35,207 nt of DNA from Betaproteobacteria bacterium (GTDB lineage Bacteria; Pseudomonadota; Gammaproteobacteria; Burkholderiales; Rhodocyclaceae). Below, in pieces: positions 19,924 to 28,204 of the stretch. Numbering within the stretch: position 1 is the stretch's first letter; every line of letters begins with the position of its first letter. The translations under genes and the position numbers were made by a program. The stretch spans positions 1-35,207 of the forward strand of contig VGHJ01000029.1 in NCBI GenBank assembly GCA_016868295.1. Reading direction: 5' to 3'. Under the pieces are notes generated by a model. The model saw only the letters and a list, made by a program, of their open reading frames with translations. It had not been told where the DNA came from and ran no database searches.

Positions 19924-20858
19924 GCACGCTCACGCTGCCCGATACCGCCCGGGCGCGCATCCTCGTCGTCGGCGACGTCATGCTCGACCGCTACTGGTTC
20001 GGCGCGGTCGAGCGCATCTCGCCCGAGGCGCCGGTGCCGGTGGTCAAGGTCGAGCGCACCGAGGAGCGCCCCGGCGGCGCCGCCAACGTCGCGCGCAATT
20101 GCGCCGCGCTGGGCGCCAGGGTCTCCCTGCTCTCCGTCGTCGGCGCCGACGAGGCCGGCCAGGCGCTGTCGCGCCTGCTCGCCGCCGAAGGCATCGCCGC
20201 CAGCCTGCACGAGGACGCCGAGCTGTCGACCACCGTCAAGCTGCGCGTCGTCGGCCGCCAGCAGCAGCTGATGCGCATCGATTTCGAGCAGGCGCCGGCG
20301 CACGAGGTGCTGCGCGCCAAGCTCGCCGAGTACGAGCGGCAACTGCCCGATTGCGACGCGGTGATCCTGTCCGACTACGGCAAGGGCGGCCTCGCCCATA
20401 TCGGCGAGATGATCCGGCTGGCGCGCGCGGCGGGCAAACCGGTGCTGGCCGATCCCAAGGGCGAGGACTATGTCCGCTATGCCGGCGCCACGCTGCTCAC
20501 GCCCAACCGCGCCGAGCTGCGCCAGGTGGTCGGACGCTGGTCCGGCGAGGAGGATCTCCAGGCGCGCGCCGGCAAGCTCATGCGCGAACTGGGCCTGGCG
20601 GCCCTGCTGGTGACGCGCAGCGAGGAGGGCATGACCCTGTTCCGTGACGGCGAGACGGCGCACGAGCCGGCCCAGGCGCGGGAGGTTTATGATGTGAGCG
20701 GCGCCGGCGACACCGTCATCGCCACCCTGGCCGTCATGCTGGCGAGCGGGGCCGACCTGCGCGATGCCATGCGCCTGGCCAATCGCGCCGCCGGCATCGT
20801 CGTCGGCAAGCTCGGCACCGCCGTCGCGACGCTCGAGGAACTGCGCGCCGCCCTTTGA
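19920..20858 (+). CDS. rfaE1: D-glycero-beta-D-manno-heptose-7-phosphate kinase (RfaE domain I)
   Basis: Phosphorylates heptose 7-phosphate at C1 on the way to ADP-heptose for the LPS inner core. 312 residues of the PfkB/ribokinase fold: [11 protein letters not shown] near the start, [12 protein letters not shown] for substrate binding, [12 protein letters not shown], and the catalytic base Asp264 in [11 protein letters not shown]. The adenylyltransferase domain that E. coli HldE carries at its C-terminus is absent, so a separate rfaE2/hldC gene must exist outside the window. The ATG overlaps the ugd stop; hldD follows 16 bases later, so the ADP-heptose steps are grouped. Confidence 0.95.
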   Translation: MSTLTLPDTARARILVVGDVMLDRYWFGAVERISPEAPVPVVKVERTEERPGGAANVARNCAALGARVSLLSVVGADEAGQALSRLLAAEGIAASLHEDAELSTTVKLRVVGRQQQLMRIDFEQAPAHEVLRAKLAEYERQLPDCDAVILSDYGKGGLAHIGEMIRLARAAGKPVLADPKGEDYVRYAGATLLTPNRAELRQVVGRWSGEEDLQARAGKLMRELGLAALLVTRSEEGMTLFRDGETAHEPAQAREVYDVSGAGDTVIATLAVMLASGADLRDAMRLANRAAGIVVGKLGTAVATLEELRAAL

Positions 20859-20874
20859 TCAACGGAAGAATGAC

Positions 20875-21882
20875 ATGTATACCATCGTGACCGGCGCCGC
20901 CGGGTTTATCGGCGCCAATCTGGTAAAGGCGCTCAATGCGCGCGGCGTCAGCGACATCATCGCCGTCGACAACCTGACGCAGGGCGACAAGTTCCGCAAC
21001 CTGGTCGACTGCGAGATCGCCGACTATCTCGACAAGCGGGAGTTCATCGAGGCGCTGGCAGCCGGGGACCTCGACGGCGCCGTCGAGGCCGTCCTGCACC
21101 AGGGCGCCTGCTCCGACACCATGGAGCACGACGGCCGCTACATGATGGACAACAACTACCGCTATTCGCTCGAGCTGCTCGACTTCTGCCTCGACCAGGA
21201 GGTGCCCTTCCTCTACGCCTCCTCGGCTTCGGTCTACGGCGGCGGGCGCGTCTTCCGCGAGTCGCGCGAGTTCGAGGCGCCGCTCAATGTCTACGGCTAC
21301 TCGAAGTTCCTTTTCGACCAGGCGGTGCGGCGCCGAATCGGGTCAAATGCGGCCCAGGCTAACTTATCCTCCCAGGTCGTCGGCTTCCGCTACTTCAACG
21401 TCTATGGCCCGCGCGAGAGCCACAAGGGGCGCATGGCCTCGGTGGCCTTCCACTTCTTCAACCAGTACCGGGCCGAGGGCAAGGTGAAGCTCTTCGAGGG
21501 CTGCGACGGCTACGGCAACGGCGAGCAGCGGCGCGACTTCATCCACGTCGACGACGTGGTGAAGGTGAACCTGCACTTCCTCGATTGCGGCGCCTCCGGC
21601 ATCTACAACGTCGGCACCGGGCGCGCGCAGACCTTCAACGATGTCGCCGTGGCGACGGTGAATGCCTGCCGCGCCGCGCAGGGCGAGGCGCCGCTGCCGC
21701 TGGCGGAACTGCGCAGCCGCGGCATGATCGAATACATCGCCTTCCCCGAAGCGCTGAAGGGCAAGTACCAGAGCTACACCGAGGCCGACGTCTCGCGGCT
21801 GCGCGAGGCCGGCTACGACGCGCCGTTCGCCACGGTGGAGGAAGGCGTCGCGCGCTACGTGCAGGAGAGGCTGAAGCCGTGA
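20875..21882 (+). CDS. hldD: ADP-L-glycero-D-manno-heptose-6-epimerase
   Basis: Last step of ADP-heptose synthesis: epimerisation at C6 using bound NADP. 335 residues of the extended SDR fold: GAAGFIG at 7-13, [27 protein letters not shown], the YxxxK pair Y140/K144, and [20 protein letters not shown]. Shine-Dalgarno GGAAG precedes ATG 20875. Odd point: between FLFDQAVRR and SQVVGFRYF the protein has GSNAAQANL, a few residues more than the E. coli enzyme, coded by an AT-richer stretch (about 21338-21372). The end overlaps the cysM GTG. Confidence 0.95.
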   Translation: MYTIVTGAAGFIGANLVKALNARGVSDIIAVDNLTQGDKFRNLVDCEIADYLDKREFIEALAAGDLDGAVEAVLHQGACSDTMEHDGRYMMDNNYRYSLELLDFCLDQEVPFLYASSASVYGGGRVFRESREFEAPLNVYGYSKFLFDQAVRRRIGSNAAQANLSSQVVGFRYFNVYGPRESHKGRMASVAFHFFNQYRAEGKVKLFEGCDGYGNGEQRRDFIHVDDVVKVNLHFLDCGASGIYNVGTGRAQTFNDVAVATVNACRAAQGEAPLPLAELRSRGMIEYIAFPEALKGKYQSYTEADVSRLREAGYDAPFATVEEGVARYVQERLKP

Positions 21883-22778
21883 AACAGGTGATCGAGGACT
21901 TCGTTGGCAACACGCCCCTGGTGCGCCTGAAGCGCCTGCCCGGCGCCGACAACGAGCGCCGCGGCAACGTCATCCTGGCCAAGCTGGAGGGCAACAACCC
22001 GGCCGGCTCGGTGAAGGACCGGCCGGCGCTGTCGATGATCCTGCGCGCCGAGGCGCGCGGCGACATCAGGCCGGGCGACACCCTGATCGAGGCCACCAGC
22101 GGCAACACCGGCATCGCGCTGGCCATGGCGGCGACCATGCGCGGCTACCGCATGGTGCTGATCATGCCGGAGCATCTTTCCGTCGAGCGGCGCCAGACCA
22201 TGCGCGCCTTCGGCGCCGAGATCGTGCTGACCGCGCAGAAGGGCGGCATGGAGATGGCGCGCGACGTCGCCGACAAGATGGTGGCCGAAGGCAAGGGCAT
22301 CATGCTCGACCAGTTCGCCAATCACGACAATCCGCTTGCCCACTACGAAGGCACGGGCCCGGAGATCTGGCGCGACACGGACGGGAAACTCACCCACTTC
22401 GTCTCCAGCATGGGCACCACCGGCACCATCATGGGCTGCTCGCGCTTCTTCAAGGAAAAGAATCCGAAGATCGAGATCGTCGGCTGCCAGCCGGAGGAAG
22501 GCTCGCAGATCCCCGGCATCCGCAAGTGGCCGGAGGAATACCTGCCGAAGATCTACGACAGGCGCGGCGTGGACCGCCTCGAGTACGTCAGCCAGGCCGA
22601 CGCCGAGGAGATGACGCGGCGCATGGCGCGCGAGGAAGGCCTCTTCGCCGGCATCTCCTCGGGCGGCGCCATGGCGGTGGCCCTGCGCGTGGCCGGACAG
22701 GTGGAAAACGCCGTGATCGTCACCATCGTCTGCGACCGCGGCGACCGCTATCTGTCCACGGGCGTCTTCCCCGCCTGA
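21879..22778 (+). CDS. cysM: cysteine synthase B (O-acetylserine sulfhydrylase, CysM type)
   Basis: Makes cysteine from O-acetylserine and sulfide or thiosulfate with PLP. 299 residues from GTG 21879: PLP Lys46 in [11 protein letters not shown], the TSGNTG loop (about 70-75), [15 protein letters not shown], and the C-terminal ISSGGAM. CysM-type features are the GSVKDR motif and shorter length compared with CysK. GTG is favoured over upstream codons because homology starts at [13 protein letters not shown] and GGAGAGG lies ahead of it; the GTG overlaps the hldD stop. Neighbourhood with hldD is common in betaproteobacteria, but I see no functional link. Confidence 0.93.
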   Translation: MKQVIEDFVGNTPLVRLKRLPGADNERRGNVILAKLEGNNPAGSVKDRPALSMILRAEARGDIRPGDTLIEATSGNTGIALAMAATMRGYRMVLIMPEHLSVERRQTMRAFGAEIVLTAQKGGMEMARDVADKMVAEGKGIMLDQFANHDNPLAHYEGTGPEIWRDTDGKLTHFVSSMGTTGTIMGCSRFFKEKNPKIEIVGCQPEEGSQIPGIRKWPEEYLPKIYDRRGVDRLEYVSQADAEEMTRRMAREEGLFAGISSGGAMAVALRVAGQVENAVIVTIVCDRGDRYLSTGVFPA

Positions 22779-22791
22779 GCCACGATTGCGG

Positions 22792-24810
22792 ATGATCTTC
22801 CGCGCCGCCGTATTCCTCGGACTGACTTTTCTTGCGGCTCTGCCTTGCGGCGCGGCGCAACTCACCCTGTCCCTCGGTTCGATCCGCCATGCGGCCTTCG
22901 AGGCCGAAGGCGTGACGGTCTCAATGGATGCGGCGCGGCGCGGCGAGGCCGACATCCGCTTCGGCCGTCTGCTCGTCGCCGGCGCCGAGTACCGCGAGCT
23001 GAAGCTGCACTGCTCGGGCTTCTACTTCGACGGGCGCCGCCTCGACTGCCCGGAAGGAACCCTGCGCCGCGACGATGCGCGCGGCCGCGAGCGGCCGGCG
23101 CTGCCCTTCGCCTTCGCCTGGCGCGCCGACGGTTTTCTCGACTTCTCGCTGCGCGGCGTCGACGCCGTCGCCTTTTCGCCCCTCGTCAAGCGACTGCGCG
23201 GCTGGAAGCCGCAAGGCCGCATCGACCTGGCCCTGAGAGTGGACGGCGACCGGGCGAAGCTCGATCTGGCCGCGCACGACCTCGAGTTCGCCAGCCGCGA
23301 AGGCGACATTGCCGGCAAGGGCATTTCCTTCACCCTCGACGCCGCGGCCGAGAGGAGCGGCGACAACTGGCACTGGCGCGCCCGGCTCGACTGGCCGCAG
23401 GGCGAGTTGGTCCGCGCGCCCTGGCGGCGCACGGCCGGCGTGCGGCTCGAGGCAGAGGGCGATCTCAACCGGGAGATGCTGGAGGTTGACCTGGCGCGGC
23501 TCGACGTGGCCGGTTTCGGCGCCGTCAGTGCCGGACTGCGCTGGAGCCGCGAGCGCGGCGAGGCCACCGACTGGGGCTTCATCACCGAGCGCATCGACCT
23601 CTCGGTGGCCATGCGCGACTGGTTGCAGCCGTGGCTCACCTCGCTCGGCTTTCCCGAGTGGCAGGCCTCGGGGCATGCCCGCTTCTCCGCCGAATGGGCC
23701 GCCGGCGGATTGCGCCGCTTCTATGCCGGGCTGGAGGAAGCGGCGCTCGCGGACGGCACCGGCCACCTCGAGTTGAACGGGGTCAACGCTCGCATTCCCT
23801 GGGAGGCCGGGGTGCCGACCGAGGCCGAGATCGGCATTGCCAGCGGCCGGCTCGGCGACCTGCCGCTGGGCGGCTTCGCCCTGCCGCTGAAGATGGACGG
23901 CCACGAGGCGAAGGTGGAAGGCCTGGTGGCGCCGCTGCTCGACGGACGCCTGGTGGTCGATGAGCTGCGCCTGGCGAAAAGTCAGTCCGGCTGGCACGGC
24001 GAATTCGAAGGGGGCATCGAGGGCGTCTCCATGCCCAAGCTGTCGCGTGCCCTCAGGCTGCCGGCCATGGCGGGCAGCCTGACGGCGCGCATCCCGCGCA
24101 TCGCCTACGAGCAGGGGGTGCTCCATCTCGACGGCGCCCTCGGCATCGAAGTGTTCGACGGCGGCATCACGGTGCACCAGCTGCGCCTGCTCGACCCCTT
24201 CGGCAAGAACCGACGCTTCGTCGCCGACGTCACGGCGCGCAACCTCGACCTCGGCATGCTGACGCGGACGTTTTCCTTCGGCGCCATCGAGGGGCGCTTC
24301 GACGCCGATCTGCGCGAGCTGGAGATGCAGGGCTGGAAGCCGCTGCGCTTCGAGGCGCGCATCGGCAGCAGCCCGGGCGACTATCCGCGCAGTCTGAGCA
24401 TCGGCGCGCTGAAGGACATCACCGCGCTGGGCGAGGCCGGCTCGCCCGAGGTAGAACAACCATCCCTCCGCCCCCTTCCCGGGGAAGGGGGTGACGATTG
24501 TTCGCCGCGATGCGGCTCCAGGCCGCTGAAAGAGCCATCCTTGGGGCGGCCCGGCGGATGGCTCGCGCGCGCGCCGGAGCGTTCCGGCTTCAGCTTCGGC
24601 TATGCGCGCATCGGCCTCGGCTGCACGCTGAAAGACGGCGTCTGCCTGCTCGAGGGCGTCGAGCGCGAAGGCCAGGGCGTGGTGCTGATGCGCGGGGCCG
24701 GCGTGCCGTCGGTGAGGATCATCGGCTACAATCGGCATATCGACTGGGAGGCGCTGGTGGCGCGGATTCGCGAAGTCATCGCGGGCCGTCCCGGCGTCGT
24801 CATCGAATGA
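22792..24810 (+). CDS. YdbH-like AsmA-type envelope protein (lipid-transport family), with repeat B inside
   Basis: 672 residues. A signal peptide or N-terminal anchor MIFRAAVFLGLTFLAALPCGAA is followed by long alternating beta-strand sequence with amphipathic strands (LDLAAHDLEFASREGD, GRIDLALRVDG), as in AsmA/TamB-like proteins. No catalytic motif is seen. The C-terminus ends GVPSVRIIGYNRHIDWEALVARI. The call rests mainly on fold style and on the following 40-residue lipoprotein, which matches the E. coli ydbH-ynbE arrangement; E. coli YdbH and YnbE connect inner and outer membranes for lipid traffic. Residues about 557-591 are translated from repeat element B and look foreign (LRPLPGEGG, LGRPGG). 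The start could also be a TTG six bases upstream. Shine-Dalgarno is weak. Confidence 0.62.
   Translation: MIFRAAVFLGLTFLAALPCGAAQLTLSLGSIRHAAFEAEGVTVSMDAARRGEADIRFGRLLVAGAEYRELKLHCSGFYFDGRRLDCPEGTLRRDDARGRERPALPFAFAWRADGFLDFSLRGVDAVAFSPLVKRLRGWKPQGRIDLALRVDGDRAKLDLAAHDLEFASREGDIAGKGISFTLDAAAERSGDNWHWRARLDWPQGELVRAPWRRTAGVRLEAEGDLNREMLEVDLARLDVAGFGAVSAGLRWSRERGEATDWGFITERIDLSVAMRDWLQPWLTSLGFPEWQASGHARFSAEWAAGGLRRFYAGLEEAALADGTGHLELNGVNARIPWEAGVPTEAEIGIASGRLGDLPLGGFALPLKMDGHEAKVEGLVAPLLDGRLVVDELRLAKSQSGWHGEFEGGIEGVSMPKLSRALRLPAMAGSLTARIPRIAYEQGVLHLDGALGIEVFDGGITVHQLRLLDPFGKNRRFVADVTARNLDLGMLTRTFSFGAIEGRFDADLRELEMQGWKPLRFEARIGSSPGDYPRSLSIGALKDITALGEAGSPEVEQPSLRPLPGEGGDDCSPRCGSRPLKEPSLGRPGGWLARAPERSGFSFGYARIGLGCTLKDGVCLLEGVEREGQGVVLMRGAGVPSVRIIGYNRHIDWEALVARIREVIAGRPGVVIE
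22822..22830 (+). other. CTGACTTTT motif, copy 4
   Basis: Inside the signal-peptide part of the YdbH-like gene, as GGACTGACTTTTC; reads Gly-Leu-Thr-Phe. Confidence 0.5.
23977..23985 (-). other. CTGACTTTT motif, copy 5
   Basis: Minus-strand copy inside the YdbH-like gene, again as GGACTGACTTTTC. In the coding frame it reads Lys-Ser-Gln-Ser, so the protein does not explain it. Confidence 0.5.
24460..24564 (+). repeat. structured dispersed repeat, copy B (inside a gene)
   Basis: About 105 bp, partner of copy A at 18486-18595. Hairpin 1: CCCCCTTCC/GGAAGGGGG (24471-24479 with 24483-24491, loop CGG). Shared GTGACGATTGTTC. Hairpin 2: GCCGC/GCGGC (24504-24508 with 24512-24516, loop GAT). Hairpin 3: GAGCCATCC/GGATGGCTC (24532-24540 with 24556-24564), a perfect 9-bp stem around the same 15-base loop as in A. 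The reading frame of the host gene passes through without a stop. Confidence 0.85.
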
Positions 24811-24929
24811 AGAAAATCCTCTTTCTGGTTTCTATTCTTATTCTCGCCGGCTGCGTCAATCTGCACGTCCACTTCCCCGAGGCTCCGGCAAAGCCGGCGG
24901 AGCCGGCGCAGTCCGGAGCGGCCAAATGA
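24807..24929 (+). CDS. YnbE-like small lipoprotein
   Basis: 40 residues. Signal peptide MKKILFLVSILILAGC with the lipobox L-A-G-C: the mature protein starts at lipidated Cys16 and is only 25 residues long (VNLHVHFPEAPAKPAEPAQ...). The VNLHVHFPE segment and size fit YnbE-type outer-membrane lipoproteins that pair with YdbH. Its ATG overlaps the stop of the YdbH-like gene (ATGA), and its own stop overlaps the exonuclease start (ATGA), so it is coupled on both sides. The third E. coli partner YdbL is not next to it here. Confidence 0.72.
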   Translation: MKKILFLVSILILAGCVNLHVHFPEAPAKPAEPAQSGAAK

Positions 24930-25702
24930 CCCCCGTCCTCGCCTTCGACATCGAGACCATTCCCGACGTGGCGGGCATCCGCCAGCTCTACGCGCTGCCG
25001 GCCGATCTCTCCGACGCCGAAACGGCCGAGTTCGCCTTCCAGAAGCGGCGCGCGGCCACGGGCAACGACTTCCTGCCCCTGCATCTGCAGCGCGTCGTCG
25101 TCATCTCCTGTGCGCTCCGCGAGGGCGAGCGCTTCACCGTCTGGTCGCTGGCCGAGCCGAAGCTGAAGGAGGCCGAAATCGTCCAGCGCTTCTACGACGG
25201 CATCGAGAAGTTCACGCCGCAGCTCGTCTCCTGGAACGGCGGCGGCTTCGACCTGCCGGTGCTGCACTACCGCGGCCTCATCCACAACGTCGCCGCGCCG
25301 CGCTACTGGGACCAGGGGGAAGACGACCGCGACTTCAAGTGGAACAACTACATCAGCCGCTACCACTCGCGCCACCTCGACCTGATGGACCTGCTGGCGA
25401 TGTACCAGCCGCGCGCCAGCGCGCCGCTCGACGAACTGGCGAAGCTGATGGGCCTGCCCGGCAAGCTTGGCATGGACGGCTCTGCTGTCTGGGACGCCTG
25501 GCAGGAGGGGCGCATCGACGAGATCCGCGACTACTGCGAGACCGACGTGGTGAACACCTTCCTCGTGTGTCTCCGCTTCCAGCGCCTGCGCGGTGTGCTG
25601 ACGGAGAAGGAATACGAAGCCGAGGTCAATATGGTGCGCACGTCTTTGGTAAGTCTGAAGCAGCCGCACTGGCAGGCCTTCGTGGCCGCCTGGGATGCGT
25701 GA
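24926..25702 (+). CDS. PolB-like 3'-5' exonuclease (DEDDy)
   Basis: 258 residues, cytoplasmic. Exonuclease motifs are seen in order: FDIET with D8 and E10, SWNGGGFDLPVL with D109, and YCETD with Y203 and D207, which makes it a DEDDy-type nuclease like the proofreading domain of family-B polymerases but without a polymerase domain (predicted PolB-like 3'-5' exonuclease family). Substrate and role are unknown; DNA or RNA trimming is likely. It overlaps the lipoprotein stop by four bases but has no evident link to the envelope genes. The gene ends before an inverted repeat. Confidence 0.82.
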   Translation: MTPVLAFDIETIPDVAGIRQLYALPADLSDAETAEFAFQKRRAATGNDFLPLHLQRVVVISCALREGERFTVWSLAEPKLKEAEIVQRFYDGIEKFTPQLVSWNGGGFDLPVLHYRGLIHNVAAPRYWDQGEDDRDFKWNNYISRYHSRHLDLMDLLAMYQPRASAPLDELAKLMGLPGKLGMDGSAVWDAWQEGRIDEIRDYCETDVVNTFLVCLRFQRLRGVLTEKEYEAEVNMVRTSLVSLKQPHWQAFVAAWDA

Positions 25703-25732
25703 GATGAAAACCGAACACCAACCACTTTCGAT

Positions 25733-25813
25733 ACAGAGAGCACAGAGGCACAGAGGACACAGAGATTTATTTCGATTGCTTTTCTCTGCGCTCTCTGTGT
25801 TGAAAGCGCTTTC
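25733..25813. repeat. inverted repeat of the cacagag type with a GAAAGCGCTTTC palindrome
   Basis: Arm ACAGAGAGCACAGAG (25733-25747) pairs with CTCTGCGCTCTCTGT (25784-25798) at 14 of 15 bases; the left arm continues into imperfect CACAGAGG repeats. Right behind it is the perfect palindrome GAAAGCGCTTTC (25802-25813), ending 8 bases before the carbamoyltransferase ATG. AT-richer than its surroundings. Similar cacagag palindromes recur in many environmental genomes. Confidence 0.75.
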
Positions 25814-25821
25814 GCCCTGAC

Positions 25822-27549
25822 ATGCCACTGACCATCCTCGGCCTCTCCGGCTCGCTCTCGCACGATCCCTCCGCCGCGCTCTACATCGACGGCAAGCTCG
25901 TCGCCGCGGCGGAGGAGGAGCGCTTCATCCGCGACAAGCACGCCAAGGGCCGCATGCCGTTCGAGGCGGCGAAGTTCTGCCTCGACTTCGCCGGCATCAG
26001 GCCGGCCGAGGTCGACGCCGTGGCGATTCCCTTCGCGCCGATCAGCCTGATGGAGCCGGCGCGCTGGCACTACGCCAGGCGCTACTGGTACGCGCCGGAC
26101 CGGGCGCTCGATGCGCTCTTCAACGGCAACCGCCGCTACCGCCGCTACCGCGGCCGCATCCTCGACTGCCTGGCGCAGCTCGGCTTCGACCGGGACCGGG
26201 TCGACCTCGTGCCGGTCGAGCACCACCTGACCCACGCCTCCAGCGCCTACCACTGCTCGGGCTTCACGGAGAAGACCGCCATCCTCGGCATCGACGGCAA
26301 GGGCGAGTACGCGACGACCTTCTTCGGCTACGGCGAGAACGGCCGCATCCACAAGATCAAGGAGTTCTACGACCCGGATTCGCTCGGTGGCCTCTACGGC
26401 GCCCTCACCGAGTACCTCGGTTTCGAGATGCTCGACGGCGAGTACAAGGTGATGGGCATGGCGCCCTACGGCGACGCGAACCGCTACGACTTCTCGCGCC
26501 TGGCGAGGTTCGAGAACGGCGAGCTCGTCGTCAACACCGATTACGCCAACGTGATCGGCCTGCGCCGCTACAAGGAATACGGCAAGGGCTATTACTTCTC
26601 GCCCAAGCTGATCGACTGGCTCGGGCCACGCAGGGTGGGCGACATCGCCGACGATCCCTACATCCACTACGCGGCGAGCATGCAGAAGCTGTTCGAGGAC
26701 CTTGCCCTCGCCATGCTCGAGCACTACCTCGGCGACATCCTGCGCGAGACCGGGCGCCTGGCCTTCGCCGGCGGCGGCGCGCTCAACGTCAAGCTCAACC
26801 AGCGCATCATCGCGCGGCCCGACGTCAGGGAGCTGTTCGTGCAGCCGGCCTCGGGCGACTCCGGCACGGCGGTCGGCGCGGCGTCCTACGTTTCTGTGTC
26901 GCACGGCGTGCCGGTGGAGAAGATGGAGCACGTCTACCTCGGCCCGGCCTACACCAACGAAGAGGTCATTGCCGCCTGCGCGCGCCATTCGTCGAAGCCG
27001 GCCTGGCAGAAGATCGACCAGGTGCCGCAGCGCATCGCGCGGCTGCTTGCCGACGGCCAGCCGGTGGCCTGGTTCCAGGGGCGCATGGAATTCGGCCCGC
27101 GCGCGCTCGGCGGGCGCTCCATCCTCGGCTGCCCGAGCGTGCCCGGCGTGGCCGACCGCATCAACGAACAGATCAAGTTCCGCGAGCGCTGGCGGCCGTT
27201 CTGCCCCTCGATGCTCGACTCGGTCGGCCCGCAGATGCTGGGCTCCGACCACCCGGCGCCCTTCATGACCTTCACCTTCCCGGTGGCGGAGGGCTGGAAG
27301 GCGCGCGTGCCGGAAGTGGTGCACGAGGACGGCACGGCCCGCGCCCAGGTGCTGCGCCGCGAGTTCAACCCGCGCTACTACGAGCTGATGCAGGAGATGG
27401 AGAAGCTCACCGGCAACGGCGTCGTGCTCAACACCTCGCTCAACCGCCGCGGCGAGCCGATGATCTGCTCGCCGACCGACGCGCTGAACATGTTCTTCGG
27501 CTCCGACCTGCGCTTCCTGATCATGGAGGACGTGCTGGTCGCGAAGTGA
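25822..27549 (+). CDS. carbamoyltransferase (NodU/CmcH/TobZ family)
   Basis: 575 residues. Enzymes of this family use carbamoyl phosphate and ATP to put a carbamoyl group on a hydroxyl of a sugar, nodulation factor or antibiotic by way of carbamoyl adenylate. The N-terminal Kae1-like domain starts LGLSGSLSHDPSAAL and has the metal-binding VEHHLTHASSAYH (His134, 135, 138) and GIDGKGEYATT. The C-terminal YrdC-like domain has FQGRMEFGPRALGGRS (about 419-433) and VVLNTSLNRRGEP. Length and motifs are complete. In this place, before a methyltransferase and glycosyltransferases, a surface glycan is the likely acceptor; this is inference. The ATG follows directly after a palindrome, with no clear Shine-Dalgarno. 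Confidence 0.92.
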   Translation: MPLTILGLSGSLSHDPSAALYIDGKLVAAAEEERFIRDKHAKGRMPFEAAKFCLDFAGIRPAEVDAVAIPFAPISLMEPARWHYARRYWYAPDRALDALFNGNRRYRRYRGRILDCLAQLGFDRDRVDLVPVEHHLTHASSAYHCSGFTEKTAILGIDGKGEYATTFFGYGENGRIHKIKEFYDPDSLGGLYGALTEYLGFEMLDGEYKVMGMAPYGDANRYDFSRLARFENGELVVNTDYANVIGLRRYKEYGKGYYFSPKLIDWLGPRRVGDIADDPYIHYAASMQKLFEDLALAMLEHYLGDILRETGRLAFAGGGALNVKLNQRIIARPDVRELFVQPASGDSGTAVGAASYVSVSHGVPVEKMEHVYLGPAYTNEEVIAACARHSSKPAWQKIDQVPQRIARLLADGQPVAWFQGRMEFGPRALGGRSILGCPSVPGVADRINEQIKFRERWRPFCPSMLDSVGPQMLGSDHPAPFMTFTFPVAEGWKARVPEVVHEDGTARAQVLRREFNPRYYELMQEMEKLTGNGVVLNTSLNRRGEPMICSPTDALNMFFGSDLRFLIMEDVLVAK

Positions 27550-27565
27550 CGGCCGGTAATCACGC

Positions 27566-28204
27566 ATGAACGACCAGGAAATCGACGAATACTTCGCGAC
27601 GGCACGCCCCGAATTGGTCGCGTTTCTCAAGCCATTCGGCATTTTCGGCGCGGCGCTCGATATCGGATGTGCGTCCGGCAGGCTGGGGGAGGACCTGCTG
27701 CAGGCGGGAATTGTCAGGGCTTGCGACGGCATCGAGGTGCATGGCGAGGCGGCAAGACTGGCGAAATCCCGCTTGCGTCGGGTCTGGATCGGATCGCTCG
27801 AATCGGTGGCGGATGAAGTGCCTTGGCCTCACTACGATCTCATCGTTCTTGCCGATGTGCTGGAACATCTTGTCGACCCGTGGTCGGCTTTGCGGCGCGT
27901 GCATGCCCAAACCGCGTCGGAATGCCGCTTGCTCCTCAGCGTGCCGAACGTGCGGCACTACAAGGTGCTGCTGCCGTTGCTCTTCAGAGGGGAGTTCCGC
28001 TATACCGACGCCGGCATCATGGATCGCACTCACCTGCATTTCTTCACGCGGGATAGTCTGCAGGAGGCCGTCCATGAATGCGGCTGGACGGTTCGCGCCA
28101 TCGGCAGCCACATGAAGCGACGTTACCGACGTTGGTATATGCCGACGCGGCTGCTCGATCCCTTCGTTGCCGTGCAGACGCTTCTTCTGGTCGAGAAGCA
28201 GTGA
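27566..28204 (+). CDS. class I SAM-dependent methyltransferase
   Basis: 212 residues. Motif I is ALDIGCASGRLGEDL (about 30-43), the acidic strand end is GIEVHGEAAR, and motif IV is DLIVLADVLEHL with DVLEH at 97-101, as in Methyltransf_11/23 type enzymes. SVPNVRHYKVLLPLLFRGEFRYTDAGIMDRTHLHFFT matches methyltransferases found in O-antigen and exopolysaccharide clusters. The acceptor is unknown, probably a sugar or lipid-linked glycan. It starts 17 bases behind the carbamoyltransferase, and its stop overlaps the GTG of the next glycosyltransferase. Confidence 0.88.
   Translation: MNDQEIDEYFATARPELVAFLKPFGIFGAALDIGCASGRLGEDLLQAGIVRACDGIEVHGEAARLAKSRLRRVWIGSLESVADEVPWPHYDLIVLADVLEHLVDPWSALRRVHAQTASECRLLLSVPNVRHYKVLLPLLFRGEFRYTDAGIMDRTHLHFFTRDSLQEAVHECGWTVRAIGSHMKRRYRRWYMPTRLLDPFVAVQTLLLVEKQ

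Noticed and set aside
25700-25830. Short frames with peptides such as CPLCLCALC or LCVLCASVLSV
   Set aside because: These come from translating the cacagag inverted repeat and are a common artefact.
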